Notes: generated by a model not told the origin, from the sequence alone. DNA of 64,000 nt from Pedobacter metabolipauper (GCF_004362715.1 NZ_SNYC01000003.1:1410366-1474365), one strand, 5' to 3'; positions 9,648 through 18,327 are shown, numbered from the stretch's first letter. Translations and numbers: made by a program.

Positions 9648-9727
9648 TTGATGTCGTCTTTATATGAAACAATCTGCAGACAAAGATACACAGCCGTTCA
9701 GCGGCAATTTATGATGCAGATCATACT

Positions 9728-10315
9728 TTATAACTTAACAACTTTCCCTTTCATTAGTTTAATTTCTTGTTGACTGGCTAGTTTCTTAACGATCCTGATT
9801 ACCGTTTCAACCCTCAATCCGCTCATATCTGCCAGTTGCTGCCGGGTAATCTTCAGCTCTTCGCCCTGCGCTGCATCCTTAAACAAATAACTGATCAGCG
9901 TCCTAATCCGGTGTTCGGCCTGTTCATTGGCCAGTTCTTCAAGCATCATTGACTTATAGAACAGGCGGTTGCTCAGTGTCTGGATCAGCTTCATGCTAAA
10001 GCCTTTAAGATCTTCAATCAATTTAAGGAACTCTTCTTTTCTAACGGGAATTATTTCAGTATCCTGCGTAGCGATGGTATAGGCCAGGTAAGGTTTATTG
10101 AGCAGCAGGGCCGGCTCACCAAAATACTCGCTGGCTTTAAAGATGCCCTGAATAAATTCTTTACCATCGTCATTAACCGTCACCATTTTAACCCGTCCGC
10201 TTTTTATAAAATAAACGGCCTTAGGGTGCATATCCGGCTCATAGATCACTTCACCCTTTTTATAGGAGGTCACTTTAAAATTATTTTCCAGCAGGTACTT
10301 AACGGTCATCTTCAC
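9728..10315 (-). CDS. Crp/Fnr family transcription regulator
   Basis: 195 residues: a cyclic-nucleotide-binding beta-roll (about 10-115; YEPDMHPKAVYFIKSGRVKM, FKASEYFGEPALLL), a dimer helix (TLSNRLFYKSMMLEELANEQAEHRIRTL) and a C-terminal winged helix with the recognition helix in TRQQLADMSGLRVETVIRIV. No N-terminal iron-sulphur cysteines are present, so it is not a classical Fnr. It is divergent from the outer-membrane protein gene at 10432 and may control it through the palindrome between them. The effector is unknown. Confidence 0.9.
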   Translation of the reverse strand: MKMTVKYLLENNFKVTSYKKGEVIYEPDMHPKAVYFIKSGRVKMVTVNDDGKEFIQGIFKASEYFGEPALLLNKPYLAYTIATQDTEIIPVRKEEFLKLIEDLKGFSMKLIQTLSNRLFYKSMMLEELANEQAEHRIRTLISYLFKDAAQGEELKITRQQLADMSGLRVETVIRIVKKLASQQEIKLMKGKVVKL

Positions 10316-10352
10316 AATTTGGCAAAATATAAGTTAAATAAAGGATAAAAAA

Positions 10353-10372
10353 AATACCGGATTTCCGGTATT
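10353..10372. promoter_or_regulatory. palindrome between crp-like gene and outer-membrane gene
   Basis: AATACCGGA and TCCGGTATT form a perfect 9-bp inverted repeat around TT. It sits directly before the -33 box of the forward promoter and about 40 bp upstream of the Crp/Fnr gene start. It could be an operator for the divergent pair. It is not the classical TTGAT-N4-ATCAA Fnr site. Confidence 0.45.
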
Positions 10373-10400
10373 GTAGGGAGAGTAGCTTTATGTAACTTTG
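10371..10400 (+). promoter_or_regulatory. Bacteroidota-type promoter for the outer-membrane protein gene
   Basis: TTG (10371-10373), 19 bp, then TAACTTTG (10393-10400) matches TAnnTTTG. Transcription should begin near 10406, which excludes the longer start at 10402 and supports the ATG at 10432. Confidence 0.6.
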
Positions 10401-10431
10401 AGTGAAACAAACAACTGCTAAAAGAACAACT

Positions 10432-11196
10432 ATGAAACAAAACTTTACTAATAATTTCCTTTTACTGGCTATCCTGATGGTAGTTTTTTCTGTAAATGCA
10501 TTAAAGGCGCAGGAAAAATCTACTTCATCATTTGACACGGATAAAAAGAACCTGATTAAAATGAATGTTGCTGCGCTGGTATTGAATAACTTTTCCTTTC
10601 AGATAGAACGGGCAGTTGGCAAAAAAATATCCGTAGCACTTGGCGTTCGGTTTGCACCGGAGAAAGGGTTGCCATTAAAGTCACAGCTGGAAGATGCGAT
10701 TGACAATGATGATACCTGGCAAAGCATCAAAGATTTCAACATCGCAAATTTTGCCATCACTCCAGAGGTCAGGTTCTATTTGGGTGAGCGCGTATTCAAG
10801 GGCTTTTACATTGCACCATTCGCCAGGTATTCAACCTATGACATTGCAGGACCGTTTAAATTCGACACCCCGGTATCTTCAGAAATTATTCCGTTGGACG
10901 GAGATATAAAAGCATTAACCGGAGGTCTGCTTTTTGGCGCACAATATAACCTTGGTAAAAGTTTTTCATTAGACCTGTTCTTAGGTGGCAGTTATGGTAC
11001 ACCATCCGGGTCAATGTCTGGAAGACGGACTTTAAATACCCAGGAACAGCAATATTTAAGAGAATCACTAGAAGATCTGGAGGAACTTCCGCTAATCACC
11101 ACCACCTATACGGTTGATGGCGATGGCGCAAAAGTAGACTTTGGCGGAAAATTCGTTACCGTAAGGGGCGGAATCTGTCTGGGTTTTAGATTTTAA
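10432..11196 (+). CDS. DUF3575-like outer-membrane beta-barrel protein
   Basis: A protein of about 254 residues with a Sec signal peptide (NNFLLLAILMVVFSVNALKAQE). The mature part starts with KKNLIKMNVAALVLNNFSFQIER and continues as alternating strands (GVRFAPEKG; EVRFYLGERVFKGFYIAPFARYS; LTGGLLFGAQYNLGKSFSLDLFLGGSYG), ending in FRF as expected for an outer-membrane barrel. The beginning resembles DUF3575 proteins. The start at 10432 is set by the promoter and the signal peptide. Function unknown. Confidence 0.8.
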   Translation: MKQNFTNNFLLLAILMVVFSVNALKAQEKSTSSFDTDKKNLIKMNVAALVLNNFSFQIERAVGKKISVALGVRFAPEKGLPLKSQLEDAIDNDDTWQSIKDFNIANFAITPEVRFYLGERVFKGFYIAPFARYSTYDIAGPFKFDTPVSSEIIPLDGDIKALTGGLLFGAQYNLGKSFSLDLFLGGSYGTPSGSMSGRRTLNTQEQQYLRESLEDLEELPLITTTYTVDGDGAKVDFGGKFVTVRGGICLGFRF

Positions 11197-11208
11197 CCTA
11201 TATTAACC

Positions 11209-11246
11209 AGGCGGTTGTTTACGGAACAGCTCCGTAACAACCGCCT
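11209..11246. terminator. bidirectional hairpin between convergent genes
   Basis: AGGCGGTTGTTTACGGA (11209-11225) pairs with TCCGTAACAACCGCCT (11231-11246) with one bulged base. It lies between the convergent outer-membrane gene and ddl. T-tracts on both sides are weak, so termination may be partial. Confidence 0.7.
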
Positions 11247-11251
11247 CTCAT

Positions 11252-12238
11252 TTACCCGATGGTCTCTCTAACCAGCTTCGTATAAAAATCATTTAGCTTC
11301 ATACCCATTGCAGCAACCTGCTGAGGGATAAAACTGGTAGCCGTTTGGCCGGGAATGGTATTGATCTCTATGAAATAGAAATCTGCCTCATCACCAGAAA
11401 GAATAAAATCAATCCGTACCACCCCTTTACAGTTTAATTTCATATAAACAGCTTCCGCAATTTTCGCTACGCGGTCGCGGGTTTCAGGCCGTAGTTTAGC
11501 CGGTGTAGTTTCAGTAGCTACCCCAGGAGTATATTTAGCTTCAAAATCAAAGAACTCCTTGGCGGTTTCCACTTCTGTAGCCGGAAGCACAGTGATCTTT
11601 CCATCCAGCTTCACCACACCAACGGTAAATTCCCTTCCGGATATAAATTCTTCAATTAAAATCTGGCTATCCTCATTAAATGCCTTATCAATGGCGGCCT
11701 GCAAATCATCGGCATGGTTAACCTTGCTCATTCCGATGCTGCTGCCACCGTTATTGGGCTTCACAAAATAAGGAAGCTTCAGGTCTCTTTTCAATTGCGC
11801 AATATCGTATGGGGAACTTTTAAAGATCTGTGCAGACCTGGCCACATTCAGCTGGTCAATATCCTGAACAATAGCCTTGGTATAACCCTTATTCATGGTA
11901 ATGGCCGAGGTCATTGCATCGCAGGTGGTATATGGCAGACCAAGCATATCAAAATAACCCTGTAGCTTCCCATCTTCACCCGGAGAACCATGGATTGCAA
12001 TGAAAACACCGTCAAACTTGATCTTCCTGCCCTGAATGGTCAATGAGAAATCATTGCGGTCTACCTCAATCTTTACCGAATCTGCAGGCTCATAGAACCA
12101 GCCCTGCTGGGTAAGCATGATCTTGTAAACCTCAAATTTATCTGCATCTAAATTCTGACCTATAGTTGCTGCACTTTTAACCGACACTACCCACTCACCG
12201 GTAGTACCTCCCGTTAACAAGGCTATTATTTTTTTCAT
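11252..12238 (-). CDS. ddl: D-alanine--D-alanine ligase
   Basis: Joins two D-alanines with ATP to make the dipeptide end of the peptidoglycan precursor, in the cytoplasm. Signatures seen: IALLTGGTTGEWVVSVKSA at the start, KPNNGGSSIGMSKV (ATP-grasp loop), LIEEFISGREFTVGVV, and YFIEINTIPGQTATSFIPQQ at the active site. Gly replaces the more usual Glu region of the HSEHEVS-type motif (TTGEWVVS). I choose the ATG at 12238; the 13 residues upstream are unlike the family. It is divergent from the PASTA/mltG cell-wall genes. Confidence 0.95.
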   Translation of the reverse strand: MKKIIALLTGGTTGEWVVSVKSAATIGQNLDADKFEVYKIMLTQQGWFYEPADSVKIEVDRNDFSLTIQGRKIKFDGVFIAIHGSPGEDGKLQGYFDMLGLPYTTCDAMTSAITMNKGYTKAIVQDIDQLNVARSAQIFKSSPYDIAQLKRDLKLPYFVKPNNGGSSIGMSKVNHADDLQAAIDKAFNEDSQILIEEFISGREFTVGVVKLDGKITVLPATEVETAKEFFDFEAKYTPGVATETTPAKLRPETRDRVAKIAEAVYMKLNCKGVVRIDFILSGDEADFYFIEINTIPGQTATSFIPQQVAAMGMKLNDFYTKLVRETIG

Positions 12239-12513
12239 CTGTTTATAATTTGTTTCTATCTGTGATGAAGCTATCAAGATCTTAATCTCCCCATAGTGAC
12301 TTTAAAAGATCATGATGGTTCACACAATATTTGACTCATTAATCCGAATTTATTCCGGCATTCAAACTTATATAAAACTGTGAAGCATTTCAGAACAATT
12401 TAAAAAAAATCATTTGATCCGCAACCATTCAATTTGGAAGATGTTATTTTAATTCCAATAAAATATTTTTTTAATCTAAATTTGGGCGATATACCCTCAG
12501 AAAAGAAAAAGCA

Positions 12514-13284
12514 ATGAGCAAATTCATATCCTACTTAAAGACCAAATCATTCCGCAACAATTTAATTGCAGCTGTAGTAACTGTAGCTGTACTTTTATTT
12601 GTTGCCTTCTTTAGTCTGAGGTATTATACCAAACACGGGCAGGGCTTAAACGTACCAGCGTTAAAAGGTTTATCGTTTACACAGGCAGTAAGCAAGCTGG
12701 AAGAGCTTGGACTGCGTTATGAGGTAGATTCGGTTTATATTATGGACAGTCCTGCCGGAACTGTAATTGATCAGGATCCCAATGCCAATACGTTTGTAAA
12801 AGACAACCGCACCATATACCTAACGGTAAGCATGAATACGGCACCCAATGTAAAATTCCCTGATGTGGAGTTTAAATCATTGAGACAGGCACAGGCATTA
12901 ATAGAAAGCTTTGGTCTGAAACTTGGAGACACTACCTATAAATCTGACGTAAGCAGGGATGTTGTGCTGGAAGCTACCTTTGGCGGCAACCCGATAAAAT
13001 CCGGAGATGTGATCCCGAAAGGATCACGGATCGACTTTTTACTTGGAGATGGAAAAGGAAATGAAGAAGTAGATATCCCTGATCTGATTGGTTTAACCAA
13101 AGATGAGGCTGTATTCGCATTAAAGAACGGTGCCATGCTGACCTTAGGAAGCATCATTTGGGAAGGACTGATCACAGATTCTGCCAATGCAGTGATCATT
13201 AAACAAGATCCATTTTTAACAGATTCTGTGACGAAGGTTAAAATAGGTACACCAGTAAATATTACGTTATCAAATAAAAAATAA
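12514..13284 (+). CDS. membrane-anchored PASTA-domain protein
   Basis: 256 residues: a short cytoplasmic start, one transmembrane helix (NNLIAAVVTVAVLLFVAFFSL, about 15-36) and three PASTA repeats in the periplasm (GLNVPALKGLSFTQAVSKLE; VKFPDVEFKSLRQAQALIE; EEVDIPDLIGLTKDEAVFAL). PASTA domains bind peptidoglycan stem peptides or muropeptides. There is no kinase or transpeptidase domain. The gap of 236 bp to ddl should hold two divergent promoters; only a TAAATTTG box at 12477-12484 is suggestive. Confidence 0.9.
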   Translation: MSKFISYLKTKSFRNNLIAAVVTVAVLLFVAFFSLRYYTKHGQGLNVPALKGLSFTQAVSKLEELGLRYEVDSVYIMDSPAGTVIDQDPNANTFVKDNRTIYLTVSMNTAPNVKFPDVEFKSLRQAQALIESFGLKLGDTTYKSDVSRDVVLEATFGGNPIKSGDVIPKGSRIDFLLGDGKGNEEVDIPDLIGLTKDEAVFALKNGAMLTLGSIIWEGLITDSANAVIIKQDPFLTDSVTKVKIGTPVNITLSNKK

Positions 13285-13298
13285 TACGATCATTCTCT

Positions 13299-14354
13299 AT
13301 GTCAAACGCGGAAAACAAAAGCACTAAAAAAGGAACTAAAGTAGTGTTGGCCTTATTGCTGGCTATTTTAGTGGTAGGTGGTTATTACGGATTGAAATTT
13401 TACAAGGTATACTTTGCAGCCAATACAACAGGCAAATCGAAATACATCTATGTGCGTACAGGTGCAGACCTGGATGATCTGTTCCAGGAGATCCGCCTTA
13501 AAGACGTACTTACCGATATCGGAACATTTAGCCAGGCAGCAGCAAAAATGGAGCTGGCACGTTCTTTAAAACCGGGCCGTTATAAGCTGGCGAATGGGAT
13601 GAACAACCGCAGCATCATCAACATGCTGAAATCTGGCAACCAGGATCCGGTAAAATTGAAGTTCCAGAACATCCGTAAAAAAGAAAACTTTGCTGCATAC
13701 CTTTCCAATAACCTGGAACCGGATTCATTAACCTTTATCAACCTGCTTGATTCCGCAGCACTGATCGAGAAATATGGTTTCAATAAAGAAAACAGCTATG
13801 TGATGTTTATTCCGAACACGTACGAAATGTACTGGAATACATCTGCCTCTGAGTTCTTTGACCGGATGCATACCGAGTATGATAAATTCTGGACGGCAGC
13901 ACGCAAGCAAAAAGCAGCAGCATTGAACCTTACTCCGATCCAGGTTTCTATATTAGCCTCTATTGTAGATGCGGAGGCGTTGTACGACAAAGAAATGCCC
14001 ATTATAGCTGGCCTGTACCTAAACCGTTTAAACAAGGGGATTTTACTGCAGGCGGATCCAACGGTGATCTATGCCAATGATGATTTTACGGTAAAACGTG
14101 TAACCAATTCTTTATTGCGTGTAGATTCCAGGTACAATACCTATAAATATGCTGGTCTGCCTCCCGGACCAATCATGATGCCGAGTATCAATGCTGTTGA
14201 TGCCGTATTGAATAAACAAGACAACAATTACATCTATATGTGTGCTAAGGAAGACTTTTCAGGCTACCATAATTTTGCAGTAACCGTTCAGGAGCATGAA
14301 AAGAATGCTAAGAAATACAGGGACGCACTAAATAAACGCAACATTTATAAATAG
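13299..14354 (+). CDS. mltG: endolytic transglycosylase MltG
   Basis: Cleaves nascent glycan strands inside the inner membrane and so ends their elongation. 351 residues with one N-terminal helix (KVVLALLLAILVVGGYYGLKFY), a LysM-like segment and the YceG catalytic core: VSILASIVDAEALYDKEMPIIAGLYLNRL (catalytic Glu of the SIVEKE-type motif appears as IVDAEA), LQADPTVIYA, RYNTYKYAGLPPGPIMMPS. The Asp before AEA where Glu is more common deserves a check. It lies 14 bp after the PASTA gene in a cell-wall cluster. Confidence 0.93.
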   Translation: MSNAENKSTKKGTKVVLALLLAILVVGGYYGLKFYKVYFAANTTGKSKYIYVRTGADLDDLFQEIRLKDVLTDIGTFSQAAAKMELARSLKPGRYKLANGMNNRSIINMLKSGNQDPVKLKFQNIRKKENFAAYLSNNLEPDSLTFINLLDSAALIEKYGFNKENSYVMFIPNTYEMYWNTSASEFFDRMHTEYDKFWTAARKQKAAALNLTPIQVSILASIVDAEALYDKEMPIIAGLYLNRLNKGILLQADPTVIYANDDFTVKRVTNSLLRVDSRYNTYKYAGLPPGPIMMPSINAVDAVLNKQDNNYIYMCAKEDFSGYHNFAVTVQEHEKNAKKYRDALNKRNIYK

Positions 14355-14356
14355 GG

Positions 14357-14764
14357 ATGTACACGCATACAACGAAGGTTAGGGTCAGGTATGGTGAAAC
14401 AGACCAGATGGGTTATGTTTATTACGGCAATTATGCAGAGTACTATGAAGTTGGCCGTGTAGAGATGCTGAGAAGTTTAGGCATGGATTATGCCGCAATG
14501 GAGAAAGATGGCGTCATGCTTCCGGTATTAGAGCTGCACTGCAAGTTTATTAAACCTGCTTTTTACGATCAGGAGATCACCATTAAGACCACCGTTGCAG
14601 AATTACCGGGAATCAGGATCCATTTTAAATATGAACTCTTTAACCAGGCTGAGGAACTGATCAACATTGGATCGACCACATTGGTATTTATTGATATGGT
14701 CAAAAATAAGCTCTGTTCCCCACCTGCTGAATTCATGAAGCGGTTAGAACAATATTTTCAGTAG
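14357..14764 (+). CDS. YbgC-like acyl-CoA thioesterase
   Basis: 135 residues of hotdog fold with the YbgC/4HBT motif VRYGETDQMGYVYYGNYAEYYEVGR (about 9-33), the Asp/Tyr catalytic region, and GVMLPVLELHCKFIKPAFYDQ. Hydrolyses short or medium acyl-CoA thioesters. It starts 2 bp after the mltG stop and precedes the YihY gene by 9 bp, so it is part of the same transcript. Confidence 0.92.
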   Translation: MYTHTTKVRVRYGETDQMGYVYYGNYAEYYEVGRVEMLRSLGMDYAAMEKDGVMLPVLELHCKFIKPAFYDQEITIKTTVAELPGIRIHFKYELFNQAEELINIGSTTLVFIDMVKNKLCSPPAEFMKRLEQYFQ

Positions 14765-14773
14765 ATTTGATCA

Positions 14774-15766
14774 ATGGAATGGGTACATAAGCAACTGTTA
14801 AAACTTAAGCTTTACGCAATGCTGATAGACTGGACAAAAGTCTATGTATTGCCTGGTTTTAGCCCCCTGCCTATCTATACCGTTGCCACGTTCTTTTTTA
14901 CCGAGATCGGAAAAGATTCACTGGTTAATAAGGCCTCTTCCCTGGCTTATAATTTTATGCTGGCTATATTTCCCGGCATCATCTTTTTATTCACGCTGAT
15001 CCCTTTTATTCCGAAGCGTATCGGCTTCCAGGACCAACTGATGAAACTGATCGTACTGGTATTACCGGGCGATGCCTATAATGCGTTCAGTGCTACGCTG
15101 GATGAGATTGTGAACAAGCAAAACAGCAGCTTGCTCTCCTTTGGTTTCATCTTGTCGTTATTCTTCGCTACAAACGGTATTCACAACCTGATGATGGCCT
15201 TTAACAAATCATCATTGATCATAGAAACCCGTAGCTGGGTAAAGCAGCGCTTCATTGCCATCGTGCTCACGCTTGTTATTGTCCTCTCTGTGATCATTTG
15301 TATTACAGCGATGACTATTGGTGAGCTTGCACTGAATTACATCGACACAGAGCTTAATATTAAGGATGGACTCACCAAGTTTGTGATCCAGCTTACCCGA
15401 TGGGCATTGCTTGGCGTCTTATACTTTGTCACGATATCCATTTTGTACCGTTATGGTCCGGCGCACTCCAAGAAATGGAAGTTCTTTAGTGCGGGTTCCT
15501 GGCTGGCAACCATCCTTGCATTTTTAACCATTTGGGGATTCTCCTTTTACATCAATAATTTCAGTTCTTACAATAAAGTGTACGGATCTATCGGCACTTT
15601 GATCGTGATTATGATCTGGCTTTATTTAAATTCCCTGATACTTTTGGTGGGATTTGAGCTAAATGCGAGTGTAGATCTGTCTAAACGGAGTGTAAAGATC
15701 ATCAAGCCGAACTTCAATTTGTTCAAAAAATCGGCTCCAGCAGAAGATAAGTTAGAGAGGAAGTAA
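14774..15766 (+). CDS. YihY/BrkB family inner-membrane protein
   Basis: 330 residues with six hydrophobic segments. Family signatures: SLAYNFMLAIFPGIIFLFTLIPFIP (about 57-81), LLSFGFILSLFFATNGIHNLMMAFN, and VYGSIGTLIVIMIWLYLNSLILLVGFELNA near the C-terminus. Once called ribonuclease BN by error; the true role, possibly transport, is open. It is the last gene before the tRNA-Ser. Confidence 0.9.
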   Translation: MEWVHKQLLKLKLYAMLIDWTKVYVLPGFSPLPIYTVATFFFTEIGKDSLVNKASSLAYNFMLAIFPGIIFLFTLIPFIPKRIGFQDQLMKLIVLVLPGDAYNAFSATLDEIVNKQNSSLLSFGFILSLFFATNGIHNLMMAFNKSSLIIETRSWVKQRFIAIVLTLVIVLSVIICITAMTIGELALNYIDTELNIKDGLTKFVIQLTRWALLGVLYFVTISILYRYGPAHSKKWKFFSAGSWLATILAFLTIWGFSFYINNFSSYNKVYGSIGTLIVIMIWLYLNSLILLVGFELNASVDLSKRSVKIIKPNFNLFKKSAPAEDKLERK

Positions 15767-15825
15767 ATTTTTCTTATTCATTTCTAAGCATTTATCACTT
15801 TCTATCAAAAAAAACTTAATCATAG

Positions 15826-15856
15826 TTTGCAGAATCAAGTCCTATTTGTACTTTTG
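15826..15856 (+). promoter_or_regulatory. promoter of tRNA-Ser
   Basis: TTTG (15826-15829), exactly 19 bp, then TACTTTTG (15849-15856) fits the Bacteroidota consensus. The box ends only 4 bp before the mature tRNA, so the 5' leader would be very short or absent. Confidence 0.55.
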
Positions 15857-15860
15857 CGCC

Positions 15861-15947
15861 GGAGAGTTGGCAGAGTGGTCGATTGCGGCAGTCTTGAAAA
15901 CTGTTGACTTGTCAAAGGGTCCGCGGGTTCGAATCCCCCACTCTCCG
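15861..15947 (+). tRNA. tRNA-Ser (anticodon UGA)
   Basis: An 87-nt cloverleaf with a long variable arm. Acceptor stem GGAGAGT/ACTCTCC (15940-15946) plus discriminator G; anticodon loop CTTGAAA giving UGA; variable arm TTGACTTGTCAA; T-loop GGTTCGAATCC. CCA is not encoded. The integrase gene follows, so its 3' end is the likely prophage attachment site. Confidence 0.95.
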
Positions 15948-15950
15948 CGA

Positions 15951-15983
15951 AACCTGTTCCTTGCATAAAGGAGCAGGTTTTTT
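15951..15983 (+). terminator. intrinsic terminator after tRNA-Ser
   Basis: AACCTGTTCC (15951-15960) pairs with GGAGCAGGTT (15970-15979) with one G-U pair, followed by TTTTTTC. It ends tRNA-Ser transcription before the integrase. Whether it is host or phage DNA depends on the exact crossover point. Confidence 0.85.
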
Positions 15984-16027
15984 CATTTAAAGTACAAAAA
16001 CGGGACAAAAAGGGTACATTCAAATTC

Positions 16028-17263
16028 ATGCTTAAAAACTACAAATGGGCTAAGGGTTACAAAGGACCAACAGGCGATCCAAATGAAGAATGGTTTGCTT
16101 ATTATTCATTTATCAACCCAGGTACCGGCCGATTTGAAAGGATTAAAGTAAAAGAGGGATTAAACTATTATCACGACCTCAAAGAGAAAGAGACTTTCTT
16201 AAAAGAACTCGTTGACGAGATCAATAAAAATCTTAAAGCTGGATATAACCCGTTTGACGTACCAAAAATTGAAAAGGATATTGTTCAAGAGATAGTGGAT
16301 GAAAAGCATCGGGAAGATAATCCAAAGTCACCATTACTTACTCACGCCTTCATTGACTTCTTAAATAACAAACGCGGTAAAGATTTAGCGAAACCTACAA
16401 TTGATGCCTATGAGGGATACGTAGGTAAGTTTGAGAATTATTTGTTTGAGGCTAAAAAGGCTGACATCAGACTTGATCAGATTGACGCTAAGTTTATTTC
16501 CGATATGCTGGAATGGCTCAAGGTACATCATGACTGGAATGGAACCACCTATAACAATCACCTGAACTACTGGGTTACGCTTCTGAACTGGTTTGCAAAG
16601 AAACCTCGGTTCTGGATTAAACGTGAGGAATTTGATATAGGTACAGATGGTGAGATTGAGCACAAGAATACCAAGCCTATGAAAAACCAATACTTTGGTG
16701 ATACCGTTGCTGAAAATGTTAAAAAGGCGATGTTGAAATATCCCAAAGTATTATACTTCTCCCAGTTTATATACTTCAGCTGTATGCGTCCGGATGAGAT
16801 CAGGAATCTTAAGGTTGAAAATGTAGATATCAAAGGGAGGTATATTAAGATCATTGGTAAGACGAAAAGTAGAACCGTTCCTATTTGCGATGAGCTGGCA
16901 GAAATGCTGACTAGTTTACGTCTTGAACAGTTCCCGGCTAATTATTACGTGATCGGATACCAGGCAGAAGTTAGCGACCAGATGCACAGTGAGAATTATT
17001 TCACGCGCGTATTTCGTGAGGACATTAGAAAACCGTTAGGCTTGTCTGATAACTTTACAATGTACGGATGGAAGCATACCCGTGTCGTTGATCTGCTAAA
17101 TGCCGGTTATACTGATGCTGAAATAATGAACCTTACAGGCCATAGAGATACAGCGAGCTACGATAAATATAAACGTGAACTAATTGGCCACATGAATACC
17201 AGGCTACGGGGTAAAACGATTGGATGGGATGCTAAATCTTTGGTTTTGACATCTTTACCATAA
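16028..17263 (+). CDS. int: tyrosine-family site-specific integrase
   Basis: 411 residues. The N-terminal part resembles an arm-binding domain, followed by a SAM-like core-binding domain (PTIDAYEGYVGKFENYLFEA) and the catalytic domain with the R-K-HxxR-H-Y set: SCMRPDEIRNL (Arg), IGKTKSRTVPI (Lys), GWKHTRVVDLL (His and Arg), LTGHRDTASYDKY (His and nucleophile Tyr). It inserts and excises the phage, here at tRNA-Ser. It lies 80 bp from the tRNA and converges with the lysis genes, overlapping the spanin candidate by 32 bp. Confidence 0.95.
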   Translation: MLKNYKWAKGYKGPTGDPNEEWFAYYSFINPGTGRFERIKVKEGLNYYHDLKEKETFLKELVDEINKNLKAGYNPFDVPKIEKDIVQEIVDEKHREDNPKSPLLTHAFIDFLNNKRGKDLAKPTIDAYEGYVGKFENYLFEAKKADIRLDQIDAKFISDMLEWLKVHHDWNGTTYNNHLNYWVTLLNWFAKKPRFWIKREEFDIGTDGEIEHKNTKPMKNQYFGDTVAENVKKAMLKYPKVLYFSQFIYFSCMRPDEIRNLKVENVDIKGRYIKIIGKTKSRTVPICDELAEMLTSLRLEQFPANYYVIGYQAEVSDQMHSENYFTRVFREDIRKPLGLSDNFTMYGWKHTRVVDLLNAGYTDAEIMNLTGHRDTASYDKYKRELIGHMNTRLRGKTIGWDAKSLVLTSLP

Positions 17264-17786
17264 ATAATACGGCTAATACCACAACAAAGAAAGCGACCAG
17301 CCAAACGCCCATTTTTGCCGGTTCTTTTTGAACGGTGCTATTCTTTTCCAGTGAAGTTTTTTCTTCTTTCTGGTTGCTGTTGGATGAACTTTGCTGCGTG
17401 ATATCGTTTAGAACTGTTGTCGTTCTATCAAACTTAAATGGTATCTTATTTGGATGAACCGTTGCCTTTGTGGTAAGGATTCCTGTTACAGGATCCAGCA
17501 TTAACTTCACATCAACCAGATCGCTTTTGATAGCCATTATGCCATTAACGATACTATCCATATTTAAATATGTATCCTGGGTAACCGTTTTTTCAGGAAC
17601 AACAACTGCAGTATCAATTTTCTCGACTGTTGTTATCTTTGTTTTATCAATGGTAAGTCCTGTGCTGTCCTTTTTCAAAGTAGTTGAAGATTCAACTTTC
17701 TTTAATTCCTTGGTTTTAAAAACCTTCCTAAAGGTTCCGCATCCGGAAAGGATGATCATGATCCACAAAATAAATACTATTCTCAT
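17232..17786 (-). CDS. candidate unimolecular spanin (lipoprotein with C-terminal membrane helix)
   Basis: 184 residues. The N-terminus is a lipoprotein signal with lipobox LSGC (Cys about 16), and the C-terminus is a membrane helix (VWLVAFFVVVLAVLFMV, about 160-176) with a short basic tail. Between them is a charged, Thr/Ser/Lys-rich linker of about 140 residues. An outer-membrane lipid anchor plus an inner-membrane helix in one chain is the definition of a u-spanin, which fuses the two membranes in the last step of lysis. It is the last gene of the lysis cluster, coupled by ATGA overlap to a small gene. Family homology was not recognised; the call rests on topology and place. Confidence 0.65.
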   Translation of the reverse strand: MRIVFILWIMIILSGCGTFRKVFKTKELKKVESSTTLKKDSTGLTIDKTKITTVEKIDTAVVVPEKTVTQDTYLNMDSIVNGIMAIKSDLVDVKLMLDPVTGILTTKATVHPNKIPFKFDRTTTVLNDITQQSSSNSNQKEEKTSLEKNSTVQKEPAKMGVWLVAFFVVVLAVLFMVKMSKPKI

Positions 17787-17959
17787 AATTGTTTCATTAA
17801 ATCTCGTAACTGGATCACCTTGACGTTTACGCTGTCGAGCCTGGTGTTAATAGGCGAACTATATTCTTTGATAAGAATCGGTTGAGGTTCTACTTTACTG
17901 GATGTTACACCAGCTGAGAACAAAAGAATTAACGCGGGTATTATGAATAGCTTTTTCAT
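17783..17959 (-). CDS. 58-residue secreted or membrane lysis-cluster protein
   Basis: A short frame with ATGA overlaps at both ends: with the stop of the gene at 17956 and with the start of the spanin candidate. It begins with a clear signal or anchor sequence (MKKLFIIPALILLFSAGVTS) followed by about 38 polar residues (VEPQPILIKEYSSPINTRLD). No lipobox Cys is present. The two coupled overlaps and its position between holin-like and spanin-like genes argue for a real gene. Possible roles are a holin regulator or spanin partner; unknown. Confidence 0.75.
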   Translation of the reverse strand: MKKLFIIPALILLFSAGVTSSKVEPQPILIKEYSSPINTRLDSVNVKVIQLRDLMKQL

Positions 17960-18327
17960 TTCTTTTTATTTTTGTTAAAATATTGTTTAAGAGATTGAAG
18001 CGTCTGATCAAGATTTACCAGGGATGTATCTAACTTGCTTGTATTGCTATCTTGCTGCTCTTTATATGGAGCGAGCTGTTTAGGTAGTTCACTCTGAACA
18101 CCTTTACGAACCTCTATAACGATCCGTTCGTTGAAGCTGGTAATATCTGCAATACGCAACCTGTTAACTTCGTTATTGATGTTGTATTGCCATAAATTAA
18201 GGGCAACGGAAAGAACCAGAAGCGCGGCAAAAGGATTCTTTTGTATCGCTGTAAATAAGCGATCAAACATCCTTTCTATCCAAGCAGCTTTTCTATCAAA
18301 CATATCTTGTTTTTGATTCTCTTCCAT
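17956..18327 (-). CDS. single-helix membrane protein, holin- or i-spanin-like
   Basis: 123 residues: an amphipathic N-terminus (MFDRKAAWIERMFDRLFTAI), one membrane helix (NPFAALLVLSVALNLWQY, about 31-48) and a coiled-coil-like tail with heptads ending in a Lys-rich stretch. It lies directly between the endolysin gene (no gap) and the 58-residue gene. Holins with one helix, or inner-membrane spanins with a periplasmic coiled coil, both fit. The lysis role is inferred from position. Confidence 0.6.
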   Translation of the reverse strand: MEENQKQDMFDRKAAWIERMFDRLFTAIQKNPFAALLVLSVALNLWQYNINNEVNRLRIADITSFNERIVIEVRKGVQSELPKQLAPYKEQQDSNTSKLDTSLVNLDQTLQSLKQYFNKNKKK

